A DNA stretch of 35,087 nucleotides from a virus. Positions 9,387-21,300 of this stretch are shown piece by piece. The DNA lies in the IMG/VR virus record IMGVR_UViG_3300034198_014694, positions 1 to 35,087 of that record; one strand, written 5' to 3'. Under the pieces are notes generated by a model. It was not told where the DNA came from, did not search any database, and saw only the letters and a list, made by a program, of their open reading frames with translations. Positions within the stretch are counted from its first letter, which is position 1; the number at the start of each line of letters is the position of its first letter. The position numbers were made by a program, and so were the translations under genes.

Positions 9387-11492
9387 TTAAAAATCATCAT
9401 TTCTTGCAAGAGTATTATAATCAATTGTGAGTATTCTCCAACTTGCTCCATTATCTCCAATTATCTTTTCTCCACCAAGAATTGCTTCGGCTACTGCTCC
9501 AGTTCCACTTCCTCCACTGAATGTAATTTCTGGTGTAGAAGTATAACCATATCCACCGCTATTGACGGAAATTGAAGTAACTTGGTCTGCAGTTAACGAT
9601 GAAGTTGCGGCTGCTAAAAGTACTCCACTATCTTCTATATTAACTGTTGGTGCAGTAAGATAGTTATTACCAATTGAAATAACTCTTATATCGATAACTG
9701 TTGAGTTACTAGAGAATTCATACAATATTCCATCATTAATATTTCCAGTATCGTATGGAATTGGATTACGTAAAACCAAAGTTTGAGTTGACGAATTCCA
9801 TGAAACTACAGTTGCTTGTATTTGTGATTCTGTTCCAGTTACTGTCTCACCAACAACAAAATTGACACCATTATAATTAGATGAATTTCTCATATCCATC
9901 TTAACAGTTAAATATGAATAATGCTCCACACCTTCACTCAAAGCACTAGCATCACTAATATTTGCAATTTTAAAAGGTGTACTAGAATCTTTTATCTTAT
10001 CTCCTACTTGGAATAATGTTGTATTTTGCCCACCTTGAGTTTCTTCAATACCATACAATGTTGATGGAACCCCGCCATCCAAAGAAATTTGATTTTCGAA
10101 AGCAGTTCCCACATTAATTAAATCTGGTAATCCATTTCCAGCACCATCAAATTCATCAGTATCCCTAAATGATTTATTTAATGTGAAAGATAGTGGTTGA
10201 GTCAAACGATATAAGATAGAATTTTGCTTATCCACAACAATATGGGGAAGGTCGAATGCATCGGATGAATCTGAAATTCCAGCATCAAATACAATATTAG
10301 TTCTTTCTCCAGGAGAACCAGCATCGATAAATGCTAATTCATCAACTTCGAATATTACGAAAAGTTCTCTGGTTGTTGAATTCCAGTCATACACCTTTGC
10401 AATTTTATTAGTAGAACTTTCTATTGTTCTAATAATTCTATCGCCAATATTAAAATTGTATGCAGTAATTCCAGTAACTGGGTCATTTTGCAATGCATCT
10501 AATATAATTCTTTGGTCATATCTGAAATTAACTCCCCTTGTACATCCAGTTAATTTCTTTGATGTTTTTCCAGTGTATCTAATAATTTCTTTATCTAAAA
10601 GAATTGTACCACTTCCTGGAAATGGAGATGTTGTTGAAACATAGATATCGGTATCATCTCTTCCAATATCTGCTACCAATCCAGTTAAATCATATTTTTG
10701 TAAATTATATGCCTGACGATTTCTGGCAGTTCTTTTTACTTTTACATTTCTTGCAAATACAACTCTAGGCGCAGAAACATATCCACTGCCTGGATTTGTT
10801 ATCTCGATATTTGTTATACTACCTTGGTCAATAACTGCTTTGGCTTTAGCTCCAGAACCTCCACCACCAACCAAAAGTACATATGGAGTTTGTAGATAAA
10901 ATTGACCTGGATTGCTCAGAACTACTTCTGGGGATACAATACCATTAGTATCGATATTTGCAACTCCTCTACCTCCTCTACCGCCGCCACCAGAGATTGA
11001 AAGAGCTGGAGGAGTTTCATAATTACTTCCTGCATTTAATATGGAAAGTCCAGTTAATGTTTGTGATACTGCCTTAACTACTGCACCACCACCCAGTCCT
11101 CCAAATACTTGAGCATCAACATTATAAAAATGTTTGTCACCGTACTTTACCATTTTAATATAATCAATTGTACCATCATCTTTTAGAATAACTTCTGCCG
11201 ATGCTGGGTCTGGTTGTTCACCTCCTTCTGGTACTTGTGCGGAAAATTCTATTCTCAATGGATTGTATCCCAACCCAGGGTCTAAAACTTTTACAGAAAC
11301 AATTTTACCGTTATGAATAACAGGTTCCAATTCTGCATCTCTTATTGGTATACCACAATTCGATATTCTTAACAGTGGTGGAGTTGATTCTGAGTACCCA
11401 GACCCACCACTTTTCACAACGACGGAATCAACTCCCAATTCGTCATTGAATTTTGGAATTATTACTGCTCCAGAGCCAGGTACTATTGCCAT
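9387..11492 (-). CDS. GSGY-repeat virion structural protein (701 aa)
   Basis: No single known family is recognised. The first third (about 20-250) is a tandem array of beta repeats of the type G-S-G-Y-x-x-x-P-x-V ... G-G-G-G-x-G-A-x-A-x-A. Near residue 275 comes a module, TDIYVSTTSPFPGSGTILLD then K-E-I-I-R-Y ... C-T-R-G, that also occurs in the two giant proteins. A TSGA-like module (FVVGETVTGTESQIQATVVS) follows near 545, and a final GSGY pair lies near 610-680 (SGGYGYTSTPEITFSGGSGT). It lies between the 250-residue fibre-like gene and gp8, an interval where T4 has no gene. A peripheral baseplate or fibre component that contacts the cell surface is inferred. T-G-G-G-G-A lies upstream of the ATG as a possible ribosome site. 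Confidence 0.85.
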   Translation of the reverse strand: MAIVPGSGAVIIPKFNDELGVDSVVVKSGGSGYSESTPPLLRISNCGIPIRDAELEPVIHNGKIVSVKVLDPGLGYNPLRIEFSAQVPEGGEQPDPASAEVILKDDGTIDYIKMVKYGDKHFYNVDAQVFGGLGGGAVVKAVSQTLTGLSILNAGSNYETPPALSISGGGGRGGRGVANIDTNGIVSPEVVLSNPGQFYLQTPYVLLVGGGGSGAKAKAVIDQGSITNIEITNPGSGYVSAPRVVFARNVKVKRTARNRQAYNLQKYDLTGLVADIGRDDTDIYVSTTSPFPGSGTILLDKEIIRYTGKTSKKLTGCTRGVNFRYDQRIILDALQNDPVTGITAYNFNIGDRIIRTIESSTNKIAKVYDWNSTTRELFVIFEVDELAFIDAGSPGERTNIVFDAGISDSSDAFDLPHIVVDKQNSILYRLTQPLSFTLNKSFRDTDEFDGAGNGLPDLINVGTAFENQISLDGGVPSTLYGIEETQGGQNTTLFQVGDKIKDSSTPFKIANISDASALSEGVEHYSYLTVKMDMRNSSNYNGVNFVVGETVTGTESQIQATVVSWNSSTQTLVLRNPIPYDTGNINDGILYEFSSNSTVIDIRVISIGNNYLTAPTVNIEDSGVLLAAATSSLTADQVTSISVNSGGYGYTSTPEITFSGGSGTGAVAEAILGGEKIIGDNGASWRILTIDYNTLARNDDF

Positions 11493-11523
11493 TTATTTTT
11501 TCCCCAAATATGGATTAAATACA

Positions 11524-12276
11524 TCAAGATTCCAATCTCAATAATGAAATAGTTACTGTTATTGCAGCAGAAGAACCAGATTTATTTACTACTTTCAAAT
11601 AGATATTCGTTGATGGGGTGATATCATTGTTCCATCCAATAATTCCAGGTGTAATAATTTTTGTTTGAGCTGCAGTTGTAGTAATATCAGCAATTACTCC
11701 AGAATATGCGGCAGGTGCATTACCCTCCAATCTCGAAGAATCTGATGTTCTGGAAGAAGTATCTGCATAAACAGTTACCCATGCAGCATGACTAGTTTGA
11801 ACTTTAAGTAATGCATAGGATTTAAATCCATTTGAAATATCTATATTTCCTGGAGCACTATTTGCTAAAGAAGATGTTGTTCCAGAAACAGAAGTTCTTG
11901 AAGAATCAAATGATTGAGGAATATTAATTAAATCGGAATAACTTCCAGTTGTGGCTACAGTTGATAGTGTTGGTTTATTTAATATTCTTGAAGAACCACT
12001 ACTAGAATTCCAATCAGATGGGACCTGTGCAGCAGGAATTGTCGGCAAATCTGCTAAGTTATTATATGATAATTGTCCGTTTACAAATGTTGTTCCATTG
12101 GACTTCAATACATGCCCAACGGTGGTTCCAGTAATATTTACTTGCAAAGATGTACCATCACCTAAAGCATTATAAAGTTCATTTAAGTCTGAATTAATTT
12201 TTTGACCAGCAACTCTAATAGAATCTCCAGTTCCATCATTTGCTTGTGAACCAACATTAATTAATTGTTTGGACAT
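11524..12276 (-). CDS. Fibre-like virion protein (250 aa)
   Basis: The N-terminus (LINVGSQANDGTGDSIRVAG, then QKINSDLNELY, residues 5-36) is a widespread phage motif in tail-fibre and related structural proteins. It is followed by short repeats typical of trimeric fibre shafts: YNNLADLPTIP, SRILNKPTL, SYSDLINIP. The C-terminal ~100 residues (ALLKVQTSHAAWVTVYAD through GIIGWNNDI to ITVTISLLRL) form a beta-rich domain that I associate with marine T4-like phage structural proteins. Lying directly after the gp7-position gene and before the 701-residue gene, it is probably a small adsorption fibre or an attachment subunit. AGGAAGAG precedes the start codon, and a near-consensus late element lies just upstream. 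Confidence 0.85.
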   Translation of the reverse strand: MSKQLINVGSQANDGTGDSIRVAGQKINSDLNELYNALGDGTSLQVNITGTTVGHVLKSNGTTFVNGQLSYNNLADLPTIPAAQVPSDWNSSSGSSRILNKPTLSTVATTGSYSDLINIPQSFDSSRTSVSGTTSSLANSAPGNIDISNGFKSYALLKVQTSHAAWVTVYADTSSRTSDSSRLEGNAPAAYSGVIADITTTAAQTKIITPGIIGWNNDITPSTNIYLKVVNKSGSSAAITVTISLLRLES

Positions 12277-12301
12277 CTCTTCCTATACCTTTTTCTATGT
12301 T

Positions 12302-12309
12302 TATTTATG
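12302..12309 (-). promoter_or_regulatory. Candidate late promoter (CATAAATA)
   Basis: The minus strand reads CATAAATA, one mismatch from TATAAATA. It overlaps the stop codon of the giant gene and lies 26 bases upstream of the 250-residue gene. It could restart late transcription after a 16-kb gene. Sequence and position evidence only. Confidence 0.45.
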
Positions 12310-15300
12310 ATGCATCAAATGTAATAATGGAACTATCAAATTGTCCATCAGTATCATCGAACGAAGTATTGAATCCAGATGGAATTGTTGGGATATTCGT
12401 CACAACTTCTACGGATGGATATGAATATCCAGAACCTCTATTGGAAACATCAACTCTAGAAATACCAACCAAAGCTTTGATTTGAGCACCAAAACCAGTA
12501 GAAGAATCTAGAGAAACGGATGGTCTTGAAATATATCCATCACCACCAGATGTTAATTGAACACTTTCAATTCTTCCTGTTACGAGTTGCGTTAAAGCAG
12601 AAGCATTTCTACCGAAAATTGAACCAAGATAATCATATGTAATTAATGAATTTGACGATTCAATTACAGCAACATCTCTGACACCATCTTCTCCCTCTAT
12701 TTCAAGTTGGTCTCCAGATTCAATTGGGGGAACCACTGTTGCGGCAATTACATCAGCATCAGAACCAATATAAGAGAATGCTACAAAAGAACTTCCTGCT
12801 CTTGGAACTTCAGCAAATATTACTCTAGAACCAACAATTTCAAATGCAATTCCAGGTTCTTGAATGACACCGTTTAAAGAAACTATAATATTATTTTCTG
12901 GTTTAATGGTATTTGAAGAAACGCCTTCTGTGATAGTTAACGAATAGAAAACATCATTTAGTTTTAAGTTGAAACTATTTTTTAATGAATCAAATTCGAA
13001 AGAAATATCATCAAGTTTCCTCAACTTACCAATATATACAGCATTAAATGATGAACCTAAATCAGGAGCTTGAATAAATTGAATTACGTTACTGAATGCA
13101 CTATAAGAATCTACAGGAGGTTGAAGAATGCCATTAATGAATACTAATAGATGACCATCAGAATCTGGAAAATATGGTAAACCATTTTGAGTAGTTAATT
13201 TGAATGATGTTTGAATTCCATCAAATCCACGGAATGTTCTAGTTATTCTTCCGACAATTTCAGTACTATTTGCAATTAAGGATTTATAATTTGATGGTGC
13301 AATCACCTGTGCATATTTATTGAATGTTCCTTTAATATCGGACAGATAAATTCTATAACCTTCACCAAGTTGTATAACTTTATTTACTGTACCATATGCA
13401 CTAGATGCAATAGTTGTTATTGCAGTAACTGTTGCAATTCCATTTGGGAATTGTGAAGTGGGAGTTTCAAAATGATAAAGAGTATTTCCATTTGCAAATG
13501 GTGTTGTAGTACTATTTCCAATGTAAATATAATTTGTTGACCCAACCGTTTCGGTTCCAATAATTGTTGCATTTATTGCAAAATTTGTACTTCTTAATAT
13601 ACTTTCACCTTGGGGGAAAGATTTATTATTTGAATCTGGATATGATACTGTTAATCTCAAAATATTTGTTGTTTGTATAATATCCCCCAGCTCTACTTGT
13701 GTACCTTCTACATCAATTACATCAATATAATATTCACTAATAGATGAATAAACAATATTTGTCTTATTTAATATTCCACTAATAGATTCTGTTTCCAATG
13801 TTAATTTTGAACCTGTAATATCCAAAACTGGAGCTATATTTTTCTCAAATTCTAATACAGAAGATTCACTAGTTGATTTGAGACCCCTGATAAATTGTCC
13901 CGAATCAAATTCTCCAATAAGATTTACTAGTTGTACCCTATCAGTAATTAATGTAATGGTAGCAGTAAAATTATTATCATTTAATAATATATTTCCAGTA
14001 GAGAAAGAACCAGAATTTACAATTACATCAATGTAATCAAAATTTCCATCATTATATGTTGAATATACGGTGCATTCATTTGCTGGTAGACCCTGTATTG
14101 TTACAGTATTATTAATACTAAAAATTTCTGTAGGTGAAGTGTAGTTAATTTTGAATCTTTTTAGGAGAGTTTTTACATTTGCTCTATTTGTTGTAATTGA
14201 TTTAATTTCAGCATTTCTTGTACTTGTCAATCCATACAAATAATCTCCTTCTTTGATTTTTCCATCTAATGGAGTAGGAATAGTTCTTGATGGATATGTA
14301 ATTGATGGAATAGAAATACTAGTTGATGATACTATATTGTTTGTTGTGATATAAGTTGGGTTATTCAATGTTCCAAGTAAAATTGCCATTTCATCATTAA
14401 TGAATGTTTGTATCGTGGTTAAGTTTGAACCAGTTATACTAATTCCTGAATCAGTATATGCATATGTTCCAGAAGCAGTTCCAGGTGAAGTTAATGTTTC
14501 AGCAACAGCCAATTTCATAAAATCACGGACCCAAGTATATGCATAAATGCTCTGAATTAATTCACCATCCAAAGACGTGATGGTTCCAGTTGTAGCGTTT
14601 ATGTATGATTGTGTTGCGGTAACAATACCACTATTGCCATTTGTAAGCAAATCATATACTACAGCATCAACAATATAACCAATATCTCTAAGACACTTAG
14701 TATTACCTCCAGGTACGCTAAATCCTGGATAGTTATTAAGTGTTCTTTGTAAAGATTCATATTGGAAATATCTCTTATTAAACATTAATAGTTTGGCTGC
14801 ATCTCTCTTAACTTGTGTAGTTGGAAGAATAATTCCAATAGCAGTAGTAAATAAAGTATTGATAGCAGATTTTATATTTGCACAATGTCCACCATAAGTT
14901 CCACTATCAACTGTAATTGTATTGTCGGTATACTTAGATGCTGTAGCTCCATACTGTGCAGTATATACAGTAGATGCTGTTCCAGTAATAATCCAATTAT
15001 CAATAGCATATTGGCAAAGTGTATTTGCCTTTTCTAATGCATAAACCGTTGGTAATAGTTCATTTTTAATGTATGAAATTGATTTATTTGTAGTTCCACC
15101 AACATAATACGAAATTGCATTAATGGTGTTACTATTTCCACCCGATACTAAATCAGAAATAATTGCTGGTAAAATATATTCCGTTAGGTCTCGTTTACAT
15201 GTGGTAGAAGAACCACCTGGATAATCAAATGCCCTATAATTTATTCCATTTAGATTGTATGTAAATACGGAATCAACATATCCTACAGATTCTTGCGCGA

Positions 15301-18300
15301 TAAAGTTTTTATTAAACCAAATTAGATTTCCAGCATCTCGATAAACCTGACCAGTGGGAGATATAGTATCATTAATTATATTCCACAACGTATCAATTTG
15401 AGAAATAACATTAGCACAATTTCCAGCATCAACTGTTACTCCTACTGGTGGTACTGGAATTTGGGATGTATATGAAGAAGATGATAGTTGACCAAGAATT
15501 GCTTGTTTACATAACAAAGCCATTTGGGTGTGTGCATAGACACTTTGTAATACCTGAGTAGCAATATATTGCAACCCACCAGTTGAGTCAACATAGAATT
15601 TTGCTGCGGTAACGGTATTATACTGACCACCATTTTCTACATCTTCAGCAACTGCATTTAACAATAAAGATAAATCCAATTTGCATCTACTAGTTCCATC
15701 CGAAGAACCAGGCACATCACCAGGAATGATTAAATCTGGATATTTATTTTTTAATCTTCCAGCAGCCACATCAACAATAAAGTTTGCATTCAATCTTAGT
15801 AAATTGGCTGCATCTCTAAATCTATGTTGCGTATCATCATAAAATTGCCCAGTGATAATTTTATTTGTTGATGTATTTACTTGATTTGCTATGAAGGGTA
15901 CATTAATATACCCAGAAACAATAGCAGATTTTCCTCCAGTTGCCGTAATAGTTTCACCAATAGTGAATGCACCAGATTTATTACCTAAGTATAAATGTTT
16001 TAGGTTATAGTTTATACCAACAATATTTGCAGTAATACCGCTGCTCGTACCAGTAATTGTAGTACCAACTGCAAAATTACCTCCAGTTAAATTTCTATAT
16101 GCTAATTTTCTTATTTCAATAGTTTCATTTGCGGTAAAATCTCCAGTTTCATTTGCATATTCTAAAGCAATATTTTGAATATATTCTCCAGATATTAAAT
16201 CTCCAGCAATTCCACCATCATCGGAAATAGTAGTTTCAGCATGTATTAATAATTTAGTGTAAGCATCATTAACAAATGGTAGTAAAGAAGTGGTAAAACT
16301 TGAAGTATATCTTGATATTCCTTTACTAATTCTAATTTCATCCAAATAACCATTGACTGAATATGCAGAATCATATGCTGCCCCTATTCTTACTGGTTTT
16401 GATGCATAATTAGCACTATCGTTATATGTACTTGTTTGTAAAACACCATTAATAAATAATCTACCAACTCCAGATGTTCTGCTATATGCAATATGATTCC
16501 AAGTATTTGCAGTTAATATATTGTTACTTGTCAATCTAATTGTGTTATTAGTATAAATGTATATCTGCCCAGAAGTATTCACATAAAATGCAATTGCGGT
16601 TTCATTTGCAGTTGTTCTGAAGTCAAATATTGATTGGTAATTTGTAAATGAATTTGGTCTTATCCATGTCTCAATAGTGAAATCTCCAGTACCAAATCCA
16701 AAATCCGCAGATGAAGATACACTTAAATAATCCCCAGTACCATCAAATATAATACTAGAATTTCCATATTTTTTATTCGCAGTTGAAATTGTAGCATTTC
16801 CATTTACTCCTATTGTTTTTGGAGTACGATAGTTGACATTGTAATCCATCATTAGATTATTAATATCTTCAAATGCTACAAAATTTCCTTCTATTTTTTC
16901 TAAACTATCTTCTAAAGAAGAAACTTCAACAATTGACTTACTAATATCATCTACAATTACATTTGGATTTGTTGGAGAAACAATTCTATTGAATAGAAGA
17001 CCATAGAAATTGCTTGGGTCACTAATTGAAATTGATGAAATTGGTTGATTTGTAGCAGCATCAATATATGGAGAAATATTAGTTACTCTTGCAACAATTC
17101 CAGTCTTTGCTGAAATGATATAATCATTTTGAACAATCGCTAGTAATCCAGATGGAGAATCGTAAGTTCCAGAAGTTTTACTAATAATAACATTATTTGA
17201 AACCGTATTGGTATTTGAAATTAAGTTAATTTGTTCGATTACTGCTGTTTTACCAGTTAAGTTAATAATTTTTTCTTGAAATTCATATACATTATTTGTA
17301 CTAATATTAGAAGAACTTACAATTGTAGCGTTCAATCCTGTTGAAGCACAAATAATCGTTTCACTATTTTGGAAAGTTCCAGTTACATTAAATACTTTGA
17401 TTGTTCCTGTAGTGGAAGTTACAACAGTCGCAGTAGCATTTGATGTTAAACCTCTAACTGTAGCTCCAAGTTCGGGTAAAATTCCACTAACATTTGAAAT
17501 AACAATTGATTTTGATACTAAAAATTGCAATGTTAATTTTGCATAACTAATTTTTGTAGGAGCTGCGGGTGGTTCTGAGAAAATGATACTTCCAGATTGA
17601 ACTGTAAATGCTACTCCTGGAGCTTGTGAAACACCATTAATCACAATCATAAATTGATTGGTATTTGCAACTACTGGAGTTCCATTAATTGTTAATGGAA
17701 ATATGGTTCTTTCACCATCAAATAGTGTTGAAATATTATCTAATTTTTGAACAACAGAAGTCAAAATTTCTTCCGATGAAGTCAATCTCTTACTTCTGAA
17801 TAATACTTGAGTATTATCATAATCTTTATAAATCGGTTCTACTAACGCAAAATTATCAATATTTGATACTACTGAACTTTCAATTAAGTTAACACTTTTT
17901 GTAATTTCAAAATCTGTCTTATCAGTTAATCCCTTTCCAGCACCAACGACTCCAATTTCACCAAATGCTTTGAAACCAGCAGCATGTACATTATTGTTAA
18001 CAATAGTTTTCCATTTATCGATAGATACTGGACTCTTAATATTATAAGAGAATGCTTGATATAGATAAGAGTCTTGAATTTTTTGAACAATTTCACTTGG
18101 TTTACCAATATCATCTAAGAATTTACCAGTTGTCTTGGTAATAGAATCTACCTCCAAAACTCCTTTGGCAATACTCAAATTATTAATAGTACCAGTTGCT
18201 TTAGAAACAACACCACTAACTTTCTGTCCAATTGAGAAAGTACCAGTATAGTCAATTAATTTCAACAATCTAGGACCAATTTGCCATCCATCATTTTTCG

Positions 18301-21300
18301 ATACATATCCAATTGCTGTAGCATTTTCTAAACTTTCTCCTTGATACACTTGCTCACCAGCAAGGAATCTTGCTGTTTCTACAACAGATTCGGCAGCTCC
18401 ACCAAATGATTCCGTTAAAATAATTTGTCTTCCAGTACCAGCATTAACAAAAGAAATGTAATTTCCACTTACCGCATCTTGTGCAGTCAGTGCAATTCTC
18501 AATTGGTTATCTTCCAAACCAGATGCCGTTCCAGAAATTGCGTAATAAGTTTGATTTGGGTTTATATATCCAAATGAAGTAATTGGATATTGTGTACCTT
18601 GTCCCAAATCTTGTACAGTGAAAGTAACCTCTGAGCCATTTTGAATTCCATGAGGGAATGCAAATTGGAATAACCCCAAATCTAAATTAACAATATAAGT
18701 AAATGAAGACTTGAGTTGAACTGTCGGAGACGATGAATAACCAGAACCAGCATTTTTAATAATGATGCTACTAATTCTACCATTTTTTAGTTCCGAAACT
18801 GCTATAGCTCCACTTCCACCGCCACCTACAATAATTACCTCTGGAGGAGTTGTGTAACCAATACCAGGATTTGTAATAGTAATATTACTTAGAACACTTG
18901 TACTAGTTAATTGTAGATTGACTGGGAAAGTAATTTCTGGTCTTAGAGTATAATCATGAGTATAATTAAATCCAAAATTATTATTTTTTAATTTTTTAAT
19001 TTTACCTACTCTTTCTCCTATTGTAAAGATAGAGGCTCCCGAACCCTTTGGAGGAATAATTACATTTAATACTGCTCCAGAACCAGCAAGTGATGGACCT
19101 AAAATACCATCAATACCATCTACATCAATATATGCTGTGGTATAATTTTTACCTGGGTCTGTTACGACAACTTCTACAATTTGACCGGCCGGGTCACTAT
19201 TTCCATCTACAAGAATTCTTACTTTTCCTCCAGTACCATCACCAAGAATCGGAATTCCAAAATATTCACCGGCTGCATATTCCGTTCCTGGTTCTTGGAT
19301 TTCCACTCTTTCAATTTTTCTAGACGAAATAATATCGGAAACAGATGGTAATTTTTTATAAAATCCTCCACCATTAATAAGTCTAATTTTTGAAATTGGA
19401 CCTACCGCCTTGGTTGAAGATGTAGAATATGAAGAAGTTGAGACAACAGCAGGTTTTTCTGGTTCAAACGAAAGTTTAAATTTAAATCTATTTGCTCCAG
19501 TTGTAACTGTAGCTCCAGAAAGTTCGGTAATTTGAAAAGTGCCAATATATGGACTTCTAACTACATCAACATATGAATCTTTACTTACTGGACTTAATCC
19601 ACCTATTCTTGATGGGTCCGCATAATAACTAATATTTGACACATCATCAGTAACTTTAAATGATATAAATGGTGAAGCTCCTGGAGCATCTATTCCAGGA
19701 GTTCCAACTCTTATAATATTTTTAAAAGTGTATTCAATTTTATTTAAATTATCTCTATAGAATGAAAGGTAATGTCCAACATTGCTAGAATCAGATAAAT
19801 CAAATGTATATTGTTGTCCGTAAATAAATTTTAGAATGGGGTGCTTTACATATACCTCCAATACAGTTCCAGTTGGAACCGAAGTTGGTATTTGTCTTAG
19901 TGTTGTTAGAAATTCTAATTTTGAAATTATATTTGTAACAGTAAATGACCCATTAGCATAAGAATATGATGGAGTTGTTTTTGTGAAAATTTTATCTCCT
20001 TCATTTAAATAATGGGTTGTTGCAGTTCTCACATATAATTGATTTGTTAAATCTATCGATGATATTTGAAGTATTTTTGTTAGATTTGTTACTAGTGTAA
20101 TTTGAGTTACTGATGTTAATCCAGTAACTGTAACTTGACTTCTTGCAGAATTGAATGAATAATTTCCACTATTTAAAGATACTACTGAACCTTTAACATA
20201 GGAGGAACCAGTAATAATATCATCAATCCTAATTGAATAATCATCTGGAGAATATGTTTTAAATTTTGCGATATTTGAAATTGGTGAACCAGTCGATATC
20301 CAAGTCCAGTTAATACCTCCATCACTAACAGTGCCACTACTATGAGTTGGTGCTGTAGAACCAGAAGTTCCACCTGCAACTGCTTGATATACTTTTAATC
20401 CATATACAACTCTTGTACCAGTAGTATAAGTTGTACCAGTTTTCCATGTTTCTAAATTCACTCCATTATATTGTGGATATGGATATGGAATAGTTGCTAA
20501 ATTGATAATAAAAGTTCCTGGAGTAGTATTAATTACATTTGCCACCACATAATTTGATATTTGATTTGCCACTAAATCTGAGGATTCTAAAGTTCCAGAA
20601 TTTAAAGATAATGTTCCTGTTAAACTTGCAATATAAATATCATTTGATGTACCAATGTCTACAATTTTTGCTGTTGCTACGGTAACATTAGAACTATTTT
20701 TTTGAATTAAGTTACTTCCAACATTGAACTCAAAACTTTGATTTAATGTTAATTTTCTTACATTATCAATAGAAGATGTAGCAAAAGTTTTTAAGAAAAA
20801 CTTATCATATGCATTTGTCGATAAGATTAATTTTCTTCCTCCTGGAGAAGGTATCGTAGCAGTTCTGGAGGACCATTTATCACTTACAGAAGTTTGTAGA
20901 TGATAATCTTGTGTTAAGTACGAAGTTGTATAATTAAAATCTAATACTTGTATACCTTCAGAACCAATTTGATATGTTGAAATTGTGGTAGATGGAGTAG
21001 TAATTGTAGATATTGTAGAATTTGCTCTAGTAAGAGTTAATCCACAATTTGATAGAGTAATAGTACCCATCCTTTCGGCATCGGCATTCTTATCGAATTT
21101 AACGATAAATCCTTTTGATTCTCCGTAATCAAAAATACTATGTGCAACTGTTGGAACAGATGTGGTTGAATAGTTGATTGAGTAATCACTATAACGAATA
21201 TCATCAACTTTAATTGCAGTTGAATTATATGCAGTTGTCGAACCAGATGAGAATGATGTTGGGTTTAAGTTTGTTGAACTTGTAACTTGAGCATATTGCG

